Below are positions 26,008-34,513 of a DNA stretch of 64,000 nt, in pieces (position 1 is the stretch's first letter; the number at the start of each line of letters is the position of its first letter). Both the position numbers and the translations under genes were made by a program. Origin of the DNA: Terriglobus saanensis SP1PR4 (lineage in GTDB: Bacteria; Acidobacteriota; Terriglobia; Terriglobales; Acidobacteriaceae); NCBI RefSeq assembly GCF_000179915.2, contig NC_014963.1, positions 1,178,001 through 1,242,000 of the forward strand, in the 5' to 3' direction. Below the pieces are notes generated by a model, which searched no databases, was not told the DNA's origin, and worked only from the letters and a program-made list of their open reading frames with translations.

Positions 26008-27156
26008 ATGAAACTCCTCCACGCCGCTGCCGTTCTTGTTCTTACCCCGCTTGCGCTGAGCGCGCAGGTCTCAAATAATCCCCAAAATCAGAACCCGAAC
26101 CAGCAGCCGCAGAGCAAGGCGCCGCAGGGGCCCACTGCGACGCAGGCTGACCTTGACGCCGCGAAGAAAAAGGCCGACGCAAAATCCGACTCCATCCCCG
26201 AGGTGGGCGACGACCTGAAAAAGGACATCAAGTCCGGTTCGATTGATGACGTCAACGCCGCTGGAACCCGCGACATCGGTGGCCGCGGCATGGGCAACTG
26301 GTATTCGGTCGATTGGGAGGTCCGCAATGGCAAGGGATACTCGATGGAGATTGAAAAGTCGGCCCATCTGATCACCGATCCGGTCATCAACGAGTATGTC
26401 AATCGCGTAGGCCAGAACATCGTCAAGAACTCCGACTGCAAGGTTCCCTTCACGATCAAGGTCATCGATTCCGACGAAATCAATGCCATGGCTCTCCCAG
26501 GCGGATATTTCTACGTCAACTCCGGCCTAATCCTGGCTGCGGACGAAGAAGCCGAACTCGCCGGTGTGATGGCGCACGAAACCGCTCACGTCTGCGCCCA
26601 CCACGCCGCCCGTGAGATGACGCGCATGAACTACGCGCAGATCGGTTCTGTCCCGCTTCTGTTTGTTGGCGGCTGGACTGGCTACGGGATCTACGAGGCA
26701 TCGCAGATCGCTATCCCCATGACCTTCCTCTCCTTCTCGCGCGGATTTGAGGCGCAGGCAGACTGGCTCGGCGTGCAGTATATGTACCGCTCCGGTTACG
26801 ATCCGCAGGCCTTCATCTCGATCTTTGAAAAGCTGGACGCTCTCGAAAAGCACAAGCCCGGCATGCTCGCCCGCGCTTTCTCCGATCATCCCCAGACGCC
26901 CGACCGCATCGCTCGCTCGGAAGAAGAGATCGCCACAATCCTTCCTGCGCGACCTGACTACGTTGTCACCACCTCGGAGTACGACGACATCAAGGCCCGC
27001 CTCGCTCGCATCCAGAACAAGCGCAAGATTGACGACAAGAAGGACGGCAACAAGCCGACACTCCGCCGGACCTCCGCTGGCAGCAACGATCCCAGTGCCA
27101 CTACCTCCGGTCAGGACAAATCCGACGACCGCCCCACCCTGGGCCGCCGCGACTAG
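26008..27156 (+). CDS. Exported M48-family zinc metalloprotease
   Basis: 382 residues from the ATG at 26008, which starts a signal peptide (MKLLHAAAVLVLTPLALSAQ). The frame continues upstream through the repeat at 25829, which is not coding. A Gln/Asn/Pro-rich linker precedes the catalytic domain. The zinc motif HETAHVCAHHA (HEXXH) lies near residue 190, with the third-ligand region SRGFEAQADWLGVQYMYRSG. The C-terminal tail is basic and Ser/Arg-rich. It resembles BepA/LoiP-type periplasmic proteases used in outer-membrane quality control; lack of TPR repeats makes it closer to LoiP. It is monocistronic and followed by two palindromic repeats. Confidence 0.9.
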   Translation: MKLLHAAAVLVLTPLALSAQVSNNPQNQNPNQQPQSKAPQGPTATQADLDAAKKKADAKSDSIPEVGDDLKKDIKSGSIDDVNAAGTRDIGGRGMGNWYSVDWEVRNGKGYSMEIEKSAHLITDPVINEYVNRVGQNIVKNSDCKVPFTIKVIDSDEINAMALPGGYFYVNSGLILAADEEAELAGVMAHETAHVCAHHAAREMTRMNYAQIGSVPLLFVGGWTGYGIYEASQIAIPMTFLSFSRGFEAQADWLGVQYMYRSGYDPQAFISIFEKLDALEKHKPGMLARAFSDHPQTPDRIARSEEEIATILPARPDYVVTTSEYDDIKARLARIQNKRKIDDKKDGNKPTLRRTSAGSNDPSATTSGQDKSDDRPTLGRRD

Positions 27157-27168
27157 CAGATCCCTTTC

Positions 27169-27223
27169 GTGCCCCATTCTTTCGCGCTCTTTACGAAAGG
27201 GTGGGGTCGCGCAGAGCACAAAC
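27169..27223. repeat. Dispersed palindromic repeat, copy C
   Basis: GTGCCCCATTCTTTCGC - GCTCTTTAC - GAAAGGGTGGGG, then GTCGCGCAGAGCACAAACT. It begins 12 bases after the M48 stop and is almost identical to copies A and B, with a shorter loop. Confidence 0.8.
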
Positions 27224-27251
27224 TAGATCCATCAGGAAAATTCACAATCGG

Positions 27252-27305
27252 GTGCCCCATACATCGCGCTCTTAGCGATGTGTGGGTTATGCGCAGCGTA
27301 TAAAT
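27252..27305. repeat. Dispersed palindromic repeat, copy D (variant arms)
   Basis: GTGCCCCATACATCGC - GCTCTTA - GCGATGTGTGGG forms a 12-bp stem with one G-T pair, followed by TTATGCGCAGCGTATAAA. It lies 28 bases after copy C in the same orientation, making a tandem pair with different arms. The rest of the 27306-27515 gap before queF shows nothing I can name; no preQ1-type leader was evident. Confidence 0.7.
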
Positions 27306-27515
27306 TCCTGTCAACACCCAATCCTCGCAACTCCAACAAACCAAACTACATTCCCGTGGCATACGTGCCTGTCTCAATCCGATAAAATAGAGATATAGCT
27401 TCTAAGAGCAATGCAAGAGCAGAACTCCACCAGGATGAAATTTGCAGCGATCTCCCTGAAACGATCAGCGTACGAAGCAGGTGCTACCTCGGGAGAGAGT
27501 ACCCAAAGGATGACA

Positions 27516-27926
27516 ATGACTACCGACAAGCGCTACACCGACGAGCACGCCGCAGCAGGCCTCGACCATGCCTTCCCAGCGATTGAGACATGGCAGAACC
27601 ACTTCCGTGCCTACGAGATTCTCGTCGACGACCCCGAATTTACCTCCGTCTGCCCCAAGACCGGCCTTCCCGACTTCGGTGTTCTGACGATCCGCTACAT
27701 GCCGCGCGAGAGCTGCCTTGAACTTAAGAGCCTCAAGGAATACCTCTTCCACTATCGCAACCTCGGCATCTTCCAGGAGAACATCGTCAATCAGGTCCTC
27801 AACGATGTAGTGAAAGCCTGCGACCCAATCTGGTGCGAGATCAAGGGCGATTTCCGTCCTCGGGGTGGTATCTCAACGATTGTGACGGCTTATCATCCAC
27901 GCACTGAGGACGATCCAAGGCGGTAG
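27516..27926 (+). CDS. queF: 7-cyano-7-deazaguanine reductase (type I QueF)
   Basis: 136 residues from the ATG at 27516, placed 6 bases after AAAGG (27505-27509). An ATG at 27510 touches that signal and a longer frame to 27411 has none. The active-site Cys (about residue 46) lies in EFTSVCPKTGLPDFG with the catalytic Asp following. The QueF signature ELKSLKEYLFHYRNLGIFQE is intact. It reduces preQ0 to preQ1 with NADPH in queuosine tRNA modification. The short single-domain length marks the unimodular type. It is convergent with the GT1 gene (14-base gap). Confidence 0.94.
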   Translation: MTTDKRYTDEHAAAGLDHAFPAIETWQNHFRAYEILVDDPEFTSVCPKTGLPDFGVLTIRYMPRESCLELKSLKEYLFHYRNLGIFQENIVNQVLNDVVKACDPIWCEIKGDFRPRGGISTIVTAYHPRTEDDPRR

Positions 27927-27940
27927 GCCGCTTAGCTATT

Positions 27941-29227
27941 TTATGCGTAAGTCGCCCCGGTCCTTGCGAGGGTTTCATTCACGATGCGGGAGATTGTTTG
28001 GAGCGCGTCTACTTTCGCGATCTCTGCACCGATGCTTCCGGCGCGTTCAGCATAGCGTGGATGATCAAGAATTTCACGCACCGCACCGCGGATCTTTTGC
28101 GGCGTCGCGACTCCGTCTTTGATGCCGATACCCACACCGCTCCAACTCACGCGCGCCGCTACACGGGGCTTATCCTCGCTTGCGCCGCAGGAGACGATGG
28201 GAACGCCATAGGTCAACGCCTGCTGCACGCCGTTGTATCCGCCATTCGTAACAAAGACGCTTGTCCTGGGCAGCACGAGTTCATAGGGGATATAAGACTC
28301 GACGATTGCATTCCTCGTTGAGATAATTTTTCCGCTCTTGCTATCGCCGGCGGTGACGACGACCTGCACCGGTTCATTGGCAAGACCTGTCAACGTTGGA
28401 TTGACGAGTTGGTCGAAGTCGAAGTTCGCCAGGGTGCCTTGGGTCACCAGAACAAGAGGCAGAGAGGGATCCAGTCGGTTCATCCACTCGGGTGTTTTTG
28501 TGGGGGCTGTGGCCTTGGGGAGAAGGGGACCACTGAAGACCAGATTGGCAGGTCGGTCTTCCATGGGATATTCGAAGGCCTCGGCCCCAAGCTGAATGAA
28601 GGTGTCGGGGAGACGATACTGAGTATTTAGGCTGTATCCGCCAGGCAGGGGGAAACCCAACCGATCGAGGATGCCATCGACATAGCGATGTCCAGAGGCA
28701 CGCGCCGCCAGGAATTGGTTGTTGTCGGCGATGTTGCGAATTCTTCCTTCCGGTGTCGTGTCAGGACCGGAGAATATGGAAAAGGCAGGGTCTGTCCACA
28801 AAGGTGCGGTCACTCCAAAACTGATGACGGGCGGGCGAGGGCTACCGCCGATCAATAAAGGCAAGATCCCTAAAAAGAGGACCTCTGTTATCACAAGATC
28901 AATTTCTTTCTCCGCAATGGTCTGTTCCAGACCTCGATATTGATCGGGAATACGGTCGCCAAAGAGATGCTTCAGGTAGATGAGGGTCTGATCGGCGGGC
29001 TGTGCCGTCCGAAGTTCGGGTATGAGTTCACCGAGCTTGTGGTAGTCGTAATTCGCATTACCAAGCAGCGGAACGAACCGCATTCCGGTGGCTTCCACCT
29101 TGGAGGCGAAGAGATCGGATGTTTGAAAAAATACTTCGTGTCCATTCTCGGCCAAATGTTTTCCAAGCGGGAGCATAGGGTTTACATGTCCAACTGTAGG
29201 GGTAACGGCGAAGAGAATCTTGCTCAT
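27941..29227 (-). CDS. GT1-family glycosyltransferase (macrolide/UDP-sugar type)
   Basis: 428 residues, with AGGAG 5 bases before the ATG. N-terminus KILFAVTPTVGHVNPMLPLG has the acceptor-domain pattern of GT1 enzymes. The C-terminal donor domain carries VFVTNGGYNGVQQALTYGVP, which corresponds to the HGG/NGG segment of MGT/UGT proteins; the usual His is replaced by Asn here. The enzyme probably glycosylates a small lipophilic acceptor using a nucleotide sugar. It is divergent from the MFS/GT2 pair (149-base gap), a neighbourhood suggesting synthesis and export of a glycosylated metabolite or glycolipid. Confidence 0.88.
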   Translation of the reverse strand: MSKILFAVTPTVGHVNPMLPLGKHLAENGHEVFFQTSDLFASKVEATGMRFVPLLGNANYDYHKLGELIPELRTAQPADQTLIYLKHLFGDRIPDQYRGLEQTIAEKEIDLVITEVLFLGILPLLIGGSPRPPVISFGVTAPLWTDPAFSIFSGPDTTPEGRIRNIADNNQFLAARASGHRYVDGILDRLGFPLPGGYSLNTQYRLPDTFIQLGAEAFEYPMEDRPANLVFSGPLLPKATAPTKTPEWMNRLDPSLPLVLVTQGTLANFDFDQLVNPTLTGLANEPVQVVVTAGDSKSGKIISTRNAIVESYIPYELVLPRTSVFVTNGGYNGVQQALTYGVPIVSCGASEDKPRVAARVSWSGVGIGIKDGVATPQKIRGAVREILDHPRYAERAGSIGAEIAKVDALQTISRIVNETLARTGATYA

Positions 29228-29376
29228 GAAGCTCCTAAGGCCGGTGCTGGCGAGAAAGATGCGGAATGCCAGACTCCCGACAGCAGATAAGACACTTCAA
29301 CGAGTGCGTCTATTCCCGACGAACTTGAGAAAGAAGCGAGTGCCAGCGCTCTCACCTCAGTCTTCTGCGACCTGTT

Positions 29377-30630
29377 ATGCTGAACGCCATGAAGGCCCCT
29401 GCGAAGCCGAATAAAGTGGGGCTAGCCGGTGCAACGGTTGCTCTTGTGCTGTTGACGGCCTTGAACTTCGTCAACTACATCGACCGCTACATTCTCCCCG
29501 GTGTGCAGGAGATGGTGAAGCACGAGTTCTCGCTCACCGATCAGGCTGTGGGTGCATTGACGACATGGTTCTTTATCGCTTACATCGTCGCGGCTCCGGC
29601 TACGGGATGGCTCGGCGATCGTATGTCGCGCAAGCTCCTGATCTTCGCCGGAGCCTTGCTTTGGAGCGGTGTGAATCTCTTCACCGCCTTCGTACACAGC
29701 TACGACGCTCTGCTTGTTCGCCACGCCGCGTTGGGTATTGGAGAAGCGAGCTTCGGCATCTTCGCTCCCGCGGTGCTCGCCGACTTTTATCCTGCGGAGC
29801 AACGGAATCGCGTGCTTACGATCTTCAATCTTGCAGTTCCAGTGGGCGCCGCGATTGGCTATGCTGCGGGTGGTGGACTGGCAGCGGCCCACGGCTGGCG
29901 CGCACCATTTTTTGTCTCGGCAATTCCGGGAATTATTTTTGCCTTCGCCGTTCTCTTCTTCATGAAGGAGCCGAAGCGCGGAGCCAGCGATAAGAGCGAA
30001 TCGAAGCCCGAAAAGCAGATGGTTCTCGGCCTCGTTAAGAACCACGCCTATACCACCTCTGTGATCGCCTTTGCGATGGTGACCTTCATGATCGGCGGAG
30101 TCGCAGCATGGATTCCGACGTTCTTCCAGCGCTTCCACGGCATGTCGCTACAGAAGGCAGACTTCTCCGTGGGAGCGATCACAGTCGTCGCGGGTATCGC
30201 AGGCACTGTCCTGGGCGGGATCTGGGCACAGAAGTGGATCAAGACGAACCATCGCGCTCTGTATCTGGTGAGTGCGTGGAGTGCGTTGTCGTCCATACCG
30301 TTTGCTCTCCTTTGCTTCTTCGGCCCCGGCAAACTTAGTCTGCCGTCGCTTGCGCTCGCAGAGTTTTGCATCTTCCTCGGCACAGGACCTCTCAACGCTG
30401 CGGTGGTCAATGCTGTTTCATCCCGTGTCCGCGCAACGGCACTGGCAGGAGAGCTTTTTCTTCTCCATGTGCTTGGAGATGCTCCATCGCCTCGACTGAT
30501 CGGCGCTGTCTCCGATGCGACGAACCTTCGCCTCGGTCTGGCAGTCACTGTAGTCGCTCTTGCTATCGCGGGAGCGTTACTCTTCTACGGAGCGCGCTTC
30601 GCTCCGAAGGTAGAATCTCAACTGGCATGA
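29377..30630 (+). CDS. MFS transporter, spinster-like
   Basis: 417 residues with 12 predicted membrane segments. It opens with ALNFVNYIDRYILPGVQEMV, and the MFS motif A region is GWLGDRMSRKLLIFAGALLW. Spinster-like MFS proteins often carry such an NYxDR motif in helix 1. The substrate is unknown; sphingolipid or sugar-conjugate relatives exist in the wider family. The start may be 29377 or the second Met at 29389; no good ribosome-binding site separates them. The stop overlaps the start of the GT2 gene (ATGA), so the two are coupled. Confidence 0.88.
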   Translation: MLNAMKAPAKPNKVGLAGATVALVLLTALNFVNYIDRYILPGVQEMVKHEFSLTDQAVGALTTWFFIAYIVAAPATGWLGDRMSRKLLIFAGALLWSGVNLFTAFVHSYDALLVRHAALGIGEASFGIFAPAVLADFYPAEQRNRVLTIFNLAVPVGAAIGYAAGGGLAAAHGWRAPFFVSAIPGIIFAFAVLFFMKEPKRGASDKSESKPEKQMVLGLVKNHAYTTSVIAFAMVTFMIGGVAAWIPTFFQRFHGMSLQKADFSVGAITVVAGIAGTVLGGIWAQKWIKTNHRALYLVSAWSALSSIPFALLCFFGPGKLSLPSLALAEFCIFLGTGPLNAAVVNAVSSRVRATALAGELFLLHVLGDAPSPRLIGAVSDATNLRLGLAVTVVALAIAGALLFYGARFAPKVESQLA

Positions 30631-31787
30631 AAGTAGCGGTCGAAATCATTGCGTGGTTGATTGCGCTTAGTTGGTGGTCTCGCGTCTTGCCCGCGATTCT
30701 CTATACTCCTCGACTTCCCGATCTTCTGAAGACACCGAAGGAGTCGCACTCAGCCTCTTCGATTACCATCATTGTTCCTGCACGGAATGAAGCAGCAGCC
30801 ATTGGTCAGACGCTGCGTTCACTCGCCACTCAGGACCACGCGTTGCTGCGCGTCATCGCGATCAATGACCGTTCGACCGATGCAACCGGTAGCATCATGA
30901 ATCAAGTTGCGGCTGAATATCCTGCAGTGATTCAGGTCCTTCACCTCTCCGAACTTCCGTCCCAATGGACGGGCAAAGTCCACGCTATGGCCCTGGCTGC
31001 GCGGAGCGTCGAAACCGACTGGATGCTCTTCACGGACGGCGATGTGAACTTCGCACCTTCAGCGATCCGTCTTGCCTTGGCCACGGCGGAAGGCGAACGA
31101 GTAGACCACTTCGTCCTCCTTCCGACGATGGAGATTCATACACGAGGTGAGGGTATTGTTCTCGGCTTCTTCCAGATCGTCTCCATCTGGGCAGTGCGTC
31201 TCTGGAAGGTCAAGGATGTGCACGCTAAGCGGGATATTGTCGGCGTTGGCGCTTTCAACCTGATTCGTCGGGAGGCCTATGAAAAAATCGGTGGCTTCGA
31301 CGCGATGCCGATGGAGATCCTCGAGGACATGCGCCTTGCAAGCACGGTCAAACGCGCAGGTCTGCGTTCGCAGGTCGGTTTCGGTCGCGACTTCATCCGT
31401 ATCCATTGGGCAGAAGGTATGCGCGGCATTGTTGGAGTTCTCACCAAGAACATGTTTGCCGGGGCTCTGTTTCGAGTGGAACTGGTGCTTGCCATCTGTC
31501 TCTGGCTTACCGCGTTTTGCGTCCTGCCGTTCTTCGGTCTTTTCGTCCATGCAACGCGCTGGCAAGCGGTAGTTACTCTTCTCGCAATGGTCGCCACCTA
31601 TATGCTTTATGCGAAGCAAAGCCGCATTCCGGTCTGGTATGTTCTTGCAGCTCCGTTCGCGGCCGTGGTGATGATCTATGCGGTCCTGCGGTCTATGCTC
31701 TTCGCCCTTCGGCAGCGTGGCGTGACGTGGCGCGGAACGTTTTATCCTCTAGCCGACCTGCGCCGCCGCGCGCGTTCCATCGAATGA
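30627..31787 (+). CDS. Membrane-bound GT2 glycosyltransferase
   Basis: 386 residues from the ATG at 30627 that overlaps the MFS stop. After one N-terminal membrane helix comes a GT-A domain: SITIIVPARNEAAAIGQTLR, AINDRSTDATG, the DxD-type FTDGDVNFAPSA, and the base region MEILEDMRLASTVKRAG. Three or four membrane helices follow. This layout is that of processive or HpnB-like GT2 enzymes that glycosylate a lipid carrier from a nucleotide sugar on the inner face. The product could be the cargo of the coupled transporter; this is inference. Confidence 0.88.
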   Translation: MKVAVEIIAWLIALSWWSRVLPAILYTPRLPDLLKTPKESHSASSITIIVPARNEAAAIGQTLRSLATQDHALLRVIAINDRSTDATGSIMNQVAAEYPAVIQVLHLSELPSQWTGKVHAMALAARSVETDWMLFTDGDVNFAPSAIRLALATAEGERVDHFVLLPTMEIHTRGEGIVLGFFQIVSIWAVRLWKVKDVHAKRDIVGVGAFNLIRREAYEKIGGFDAMPMEILEDMRLASTVKRAGLRSQVGFGRDFIRIHWAEGMRGIVGVLTKNMFAGALFRVELVLAICLWLTAFCVLPFFGLFVHATRWQAVVTLLAMVATYMLYAKQSRIPVWYVLAAPFAAVVMIYAVLRSMLFALRQRGVTWRGTFYPLADLRRRARSIE

Positions 31788-31819
31788 TTCGTTTCCCCTG
31801 ACCGGATCATCCAATCGCT

Positions 31820-32818
31820 ATGGCACACGTAACACTTTCGGTACTGGATCTGGTTGGAATGCGCCCCAGCGAAACAGCTGGTGGAGCGATCGCCCGCAGC
31901 GTAGAAACCGCGCAGCATGTAGAGCGCCTTGGTTACAAACGCTTCTGGCTGGCAGAACACCACTCCATCGCAGGCCTCGCCTGTTCCGCCACGGCGGTCC
32001 TCATTGGTCACGTCGCGCAGGCTACGAAGACGATCCGCGTAGGCTCCGGCGGTGTGATGCTCCCGAACCACGCGCCTCTGATCGTCGCCGAGCAGTTTGG
32101 CACACTCGCCTCGATTTATCCCGACCGTATCGACCTGGGTCTGGGCCGCGCTCCAGGTTCCGACGCACCGACGATGCGTGCTTTGCGCCGTGATCTTCGC
32201 AGCACCGGCGAGGAGTTTCCCGAGCTGCTGCAGGAGCTTCGCGGCTATCTCGGAGCACCCAAGGCAGGACAGATCGTCCACGCGGTTCCCGGCGAGAATA
32301 CGAACGTCCCTGTGACCCTGCTTGGTTCCAGTGGATTCAGCGCACAACTCGCGGGCCAGTTAGGTCTGCCATTCGCCTTTGCTGCACACTTCGCACCGGA
32401 CTATCTGCTGCCTGCGATCCATCTTTACCGCCAGAATTTTCACCCCTCCGCGACGCTGAGCGAGCCGTACGTGATGGCCGGTATCCCTGTAATCGTAGCG
32501 AATACAGATGAGGCAGCTCAGCACCTCTTCACTACGCCGCAACAACGCTTTCTCGCGCTGATTCGGAGCCAGCCTGTCGAACTGAAAGCGCCGGTGGACA
32601 CGATGGAAGGGGTGTGGAATGCGATGGAGAAAGAGGCTGTGGATGCGCGTCTTCGCGAAGCCATCGTCGGTAGCTCTGAGACTGTGTCACGGAAGCTCAA
32701 GGAGTTCCTGCAAAAGACGGGCGTTCAGGAGATCTTTGCTGTTACGGATACGTATGAGCAGAGTGACCGATTGAGGTCTTACGAGTTGCTTGCGCAGGCG
32801 GCGGGATCGCTTAGCTAG
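31820..32818 (+). CDS. Luciferase-like (LLM) flavin-dependent oxidoreductase
   Basis: 332 residues. MsnO8-type LLM pattern: TLSVLDLVGMRPSETAGGAI at the N-terminus, then RFWLAEHHSIAGLACSATAV, IRVGSGGVMLPNHAPLIVAE and RIDLGLGRAPGSDAPTMRAL. A TIM-barrel FMN- or F420-linked monooxygenase is expected; the substrate cannot be assigned. It is monocistronic and ends 10 bases before a large inverted repeat. Confidence 0.9.
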   Translation: MAHVTLSVLDLVGMRPSETAGGAIARSVETAQHVERLGYKRFWLAEHHSIAGLACSATAVLIGHVAQATKTIRVGSGGVMLPNHAPLIVAEQFGTLASIYPDRIDLGLGRAPGSDAPTMRALRRDLRSTGEEFPELLQELRGYLGAPKAGQIVHAVPGENTNVPVTLLGSSGFSAQLAGQLGLPFAFAAHFAPDYLLPAIHLYRQNFHPSATLSEPYVMAGIPVIVANTDEAAQHLFTTPQQRFLALIRSQPVELKAPVDTMEGVWNAMEKEAVDARLREAIVGSSETVSRKLKEFLQKTGVQEIFAVTDTYEQSDRLRSYELLAQAAGSLS

Positions 32819-32828
32819 GGTTTTTTTC

Positions 32829-32904
32829 TTTTGTCATTCCGTAGCGAAGCGGAGGAATCTGTTGAGAAAAGCAGATCCCTTCGCTTCGCTACGGGATGAC
32901 AAAG
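32829..32904. repeat. Large inverted repeat of the GTCATTCC family, between convergent genes
   Basis: TGTCATTCCGTAGCGAAGCG (from 32832) and its reverse complement CGCTTCGCTACGGGATGACA (ending 32901) are two arms of about 30 bases with few mismatches around a short centre (TTGAGAAAAG). T runs precede it. It separates the LLM stop (32818) from the facing ispG stop (32923) and could terminate both. A one-arm relative is at 25829. Confidence 0.75.
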
Positions 32905-32922
32905 AAAGAGAGCATGCTCTTT

Positions 32923-34185
32923 CTACAGAACAACGAACTCTTCGACCTTAGCCTTCGTAGCACTGCCATTTGCACCGTAGTGGCTCTTCACGTAGTCATC
33001 CAGAATCACTTGGAACTCTCCAACGATATCGTCCCCGCGGAGCGTCTTCGCGAGCTTCCCGTCGATGTAGACAGGAGCGACTGGATCTTCGAAGGTGCCT
33101 GGGAGCGAGATGCCGATGTTGGCGTGCTTGCTTTCGCCCGGTCCGTTCACAATGCAGCCCATCACCGCGAGTTTCATCTCTTCCACGCCAGGATAGTTCA
33201 GCTTCCACTCGGGCATGGACTCGGTAATGTAGTTGGTGACCTGCTCGGCCAGCATCTGGAAGTAGGTGCTGGTGGTGCGGCCGCAACCGGGGCAGCTGGT
33301 GACCTGAGGGGTGAAGCTGCGAATGCCGAGTGCCTGCAGGATCTGCTGTCCGCAGCGAACTTCTTCGGAGCGATCGCCGTCCGGCGTTGGCGTAAGGGAG
33401 ACGCGAATCGTGTCTCCGATACCCGAGAGCAGCAGCGGAGCGAGGCCCGCCGTGGAGGCGACGATGCCCTTCATTCCCATACCTGCTTCGGTGAGCCCGA
33501 GATGCAGAGCGTGGTCGCAGCGTCCGGCTAATTCTTTGTAGACGTCAATCAGGTCGCGAACGCCGGAGACCTTGGCCGACAGGATGATCTGATCGCGACG
33601 CAGGCCGTAGCTCTCGGCAGCAGCTGCATTGTCCAATGCGGACCGAACCATGGTTTCCAGCATGACATCGCGAGTCTCCAGGGGCTGAGCCAGTTTGGAG
33701 TTCTCATCCATCATTTTGGTGAGCAGCGCCTGATCCAGCGAACCCCAATTCACGCCGATGCGGACGGGCTTCTGGTTCTTGACGGCGCACTCCACCATCG
33801 TGCGAAAGTTGTCGTCATCTTTCCGGCCGATGGAGACGTTGCCGGGGTTGATGCGGTACTTTGATAGTGCCTGCGCGCATTCGGGATACTTGGTCAATAG
33901 CTGGTGGCCGTTGTAGTGAAAGTCGCCGATGATGGGCGTATTCCAGCCTTTTTTCGCCAGGCCTTCCACGATATAAGGAACAGCCTTCGCCGCCTCGTCG
34001 TTATTGACCGTAATGCGGACCATCTCGGATCCGGCGCGGGCCAGGGCAGCGACCTGCTGTACGGTGCTTTCAATGTCTGCCGTATCGGTATTGGTCATCG
34101 ACTGGACGACGACAGGAGCACTGGAACCGACAAGGACACCGCCAATATTCACGGTAACGGACTGACGGCGATCAATAGAAGGCAT
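32923..34185 (-). CDS. ispG: 4-Hydroxy-3-methylbut-2-enyl diphosphate synthase
   Basis: 420 residues. Family features: [20 protein letters not shown] near the N-terminus, [15 protein letters not shown], and the C-terminal [4Fe-4S] ligands in [10 protein letters not shown] plus [11 protein letters not shown]. It converts ME-cPP to HMBPP in the MEP isoprenoid pathway. The length is that of the bacterial two-domain form, without the plant-type insert. It is divergent from the tRNA-Arg gene. Confidence 0.96.
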   Translation of the reverse strand: MPSIDRRQSVTVNIGGVLVGSSAPVVVQSMTNTDTADIESTVQQVAALARAGSEMVRITVNNDEAAKAVPYIVEGLAKKGWNTPIIGDFHYNGHQLLTKYPECAQALSKYRINPGNVSIGRKDDDNFRTMVECAVKNQKPVRIGVNWGSLDQALLTKMMDENSKLAQPLETRDVMLETMVRSALDNAAAAESYGLRRDQIILSAKVSGVRDLIDVYKELAGRCDHALHLGLTEAGMGMKGIVASTAGLAPLLLSGIGDTIRVSLTPTPDGDRSEEVRCGQQILQALGIRSFTPQVTSCPGCGRTTSTYFQMLAEQVTNYITESMPEWKLNYPGVEEMKLAVMGCIVNGPGESKHANIGISLPGTFEDPVAPVYIDGKLAKTLRGDDIVGEFQVILDDYVKSHYGANGSATKAKVEEFVVL

Positions 34186-34236
34186 AGGATTCTCTCCCCT
34201 ATTTTACCATTCTGCCGCGATACACTAATCTGACGT

Positions 34237-34313
34237 GGCCCGGTAGCTCAGATGCATAGAGCGGCGCACTCCTAAGGCGAAGGTCGGCAGTTGGACTCTG
34301 CCCCGGGTCACCA
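34237..34313 (+). tRNA. tRNA-Arg (CCT) with atypical core bases
   Basis: A full cloverleaf can be drawn: acceptor 34237-34243 with 34303-34309 (one G-T pair), D-arm GCTC/GAGC, anticodon CCT at 34271-34273 in loop CTCCTAA, 5-base variable loop, perfect T-stem GGCAG/CTGCC, and encoded CCA at 34311-34313. Oddities: position 19 is C (34255) and position 56 is G (34293), the reverse of the near-universal G19-C56 pair. The anticodon stem GCGCA/GGCGA pairs at only three of five positions. It may still fold because the 19-56 change is compensatory. It lies 50 bases from the divergent ispG start. Confidence 0.85.
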
Positions 34314-34513
34314 TAAACATCAAGGAAATAAGTCACTTATTTAAAGTGATGTGTTGGCGGCTATTTGCATCAGCACGGTTTCGTATAACCTTTGGTACAT
34401 CTCACCCGTATTGCAGCTCATTGCTTTACCGCGTGATTTGAGAGCCATGACAGAGCTTCGTCGTATCAATTTGAAGCTCAAAGAAAGGCCGTCGACCCCA
34501 CTACGATATGTAC

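Noticed and set aside
27306-27515. A preQ1 riboswitch ahead of queF
   Set aside because: The leader was read for a short stem with an A-rich tail pairing in the loop near the start and no convincing fold was found.
30366-30626. An upstream extension of the GT2 gene
   Set aside because: It overlaps the last 260 bases of the MFS gene in another frame; the ATG at 30627 coupled to the MFS stop is a better start.
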